Origin: an uncultured Lachnospiraceae bacterium
GTDB lineage: Bacteria > Bacillota > Clostridia > Lachnospirales > Lachnospiraceae
Direction: 5' to 3'
Length of the DNA stretch: 64,000 bases
Assembly: GCA_945919795.1 (NCBI GenBank)
Contig: CAMEJJ010000009.1
Location: 1-64,000, forward strand
Below the pieces are notes generated by a model. The model saw only the letters and a list, made by a program, of their open reading frames with translations. It made no database searches and was not told the origin of the DNA. The position numbers were made by a program, and so were the translations under genes. Shown piece after piece: positions 63,917-64,000 of this stretch (position 1 is its first letter; each line of letters starts with the position of its first letter).

Positions 63917-64000
63917 CCTTTTTAATCTGAATAGATGTCTTACGCCCTTGCTGCATCTATCCGTAGTAAATACGACTCTCTTCACAAACTCTTGGATGCC

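Overview
The window is about 40% GC. Its gene content fits the Clostridia, most likely a gut Lachnospiraceae: a T-box-controlled trp operon, a PPi-dependent phosphofructokinase, a DUF5688 protein, a Tet-type GTPase fused to a NYN domain, a YtrA-type GntR/ABC cassette and a large serine recombinase. The species cannot be named from the sequence. Most genes are on the minus strand.

Layout. (1) 1-9542: a minus-strand operon of unusual genes. These are a 280-aa protein of unknown function, two AAA+ ATPases of the type found in contractile-injection clusters, a 799-aa lysine-rich protein and a small acidic YbjN/secretion-chaperone-like protein. The operon runs off the left edge. Upstream lie a flavodoxin and a one-component LytTR-PAS regulator, and between regulator and operon are three 12-bp direct repeats with an exact 21-bp period. 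(2) 9780-16607: a par-like type I toxin-antitoxin candidate, metA, ligA, a pseudouridine synthase, a DUF378 membrane protein and a DRE-TIM aldolase. (3) 15825-22000: a trp operon in the order E-G-C-F-B-A behind a Trp T-box. trpD is absent, and a 70-bp scar with short direct repeats sits where it would be. (4) 22039-35117: an alpha/beta hydrolase, a second type I toxin-antitoxin candidate, an xre-recQ-2H phosphoesterase set with operator-like repeats, argG, an ORF6N protein, a Lon-like AAA+ protein without protease, pepF, and the Tet-type GTPase-NYN fusion. (5) 35464-47186: a diguanylate cyclase with an in-frame stop near its start, a fossil glycine riboswitch joined to a 25-codon glyA remnant, gdhA, an oxidoreductase, an SH3 lipoprotein, tRNA-Arg(CCG), efp, the aroQ/aroE/aroK genes and an acyltransferase. 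(6) 47149-56205: a MITE-like element with terminal inverted repeats and a 7-bp target duplication, a YkgJ protein, a clan GH-A-like hydrolase, pfp, a segment bracketed by REP-like repeats, and a hydrogenase-like chemotaxis-type sensor. (7) 56362-60324: a GntR-ABC-CPBP cassette with 36-bp tandem repeats in the gap after gntR. (8) 60779-64000: the left end of an integrated mobile element with a large serine recombinase, a small acidic protein, a sigma-like protein and an XRE regulator.

Working together. The shikimate genes feed chorismate to the trp genes, and the missing trpD step must be encoded elsewhere if the strain makes tryptophan. The LytTR regulator is placed to activate the AAA operon, whose promoter has a good -10 and no -35. 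MetA has Glu111, so acetyl-homoserine is the likely product. Several loci show decay or rearrangement (glyA fossil, trpD scar, split diguanylate cyclase, PfkB-kinase fragment), so the genome looks recently remodelled.
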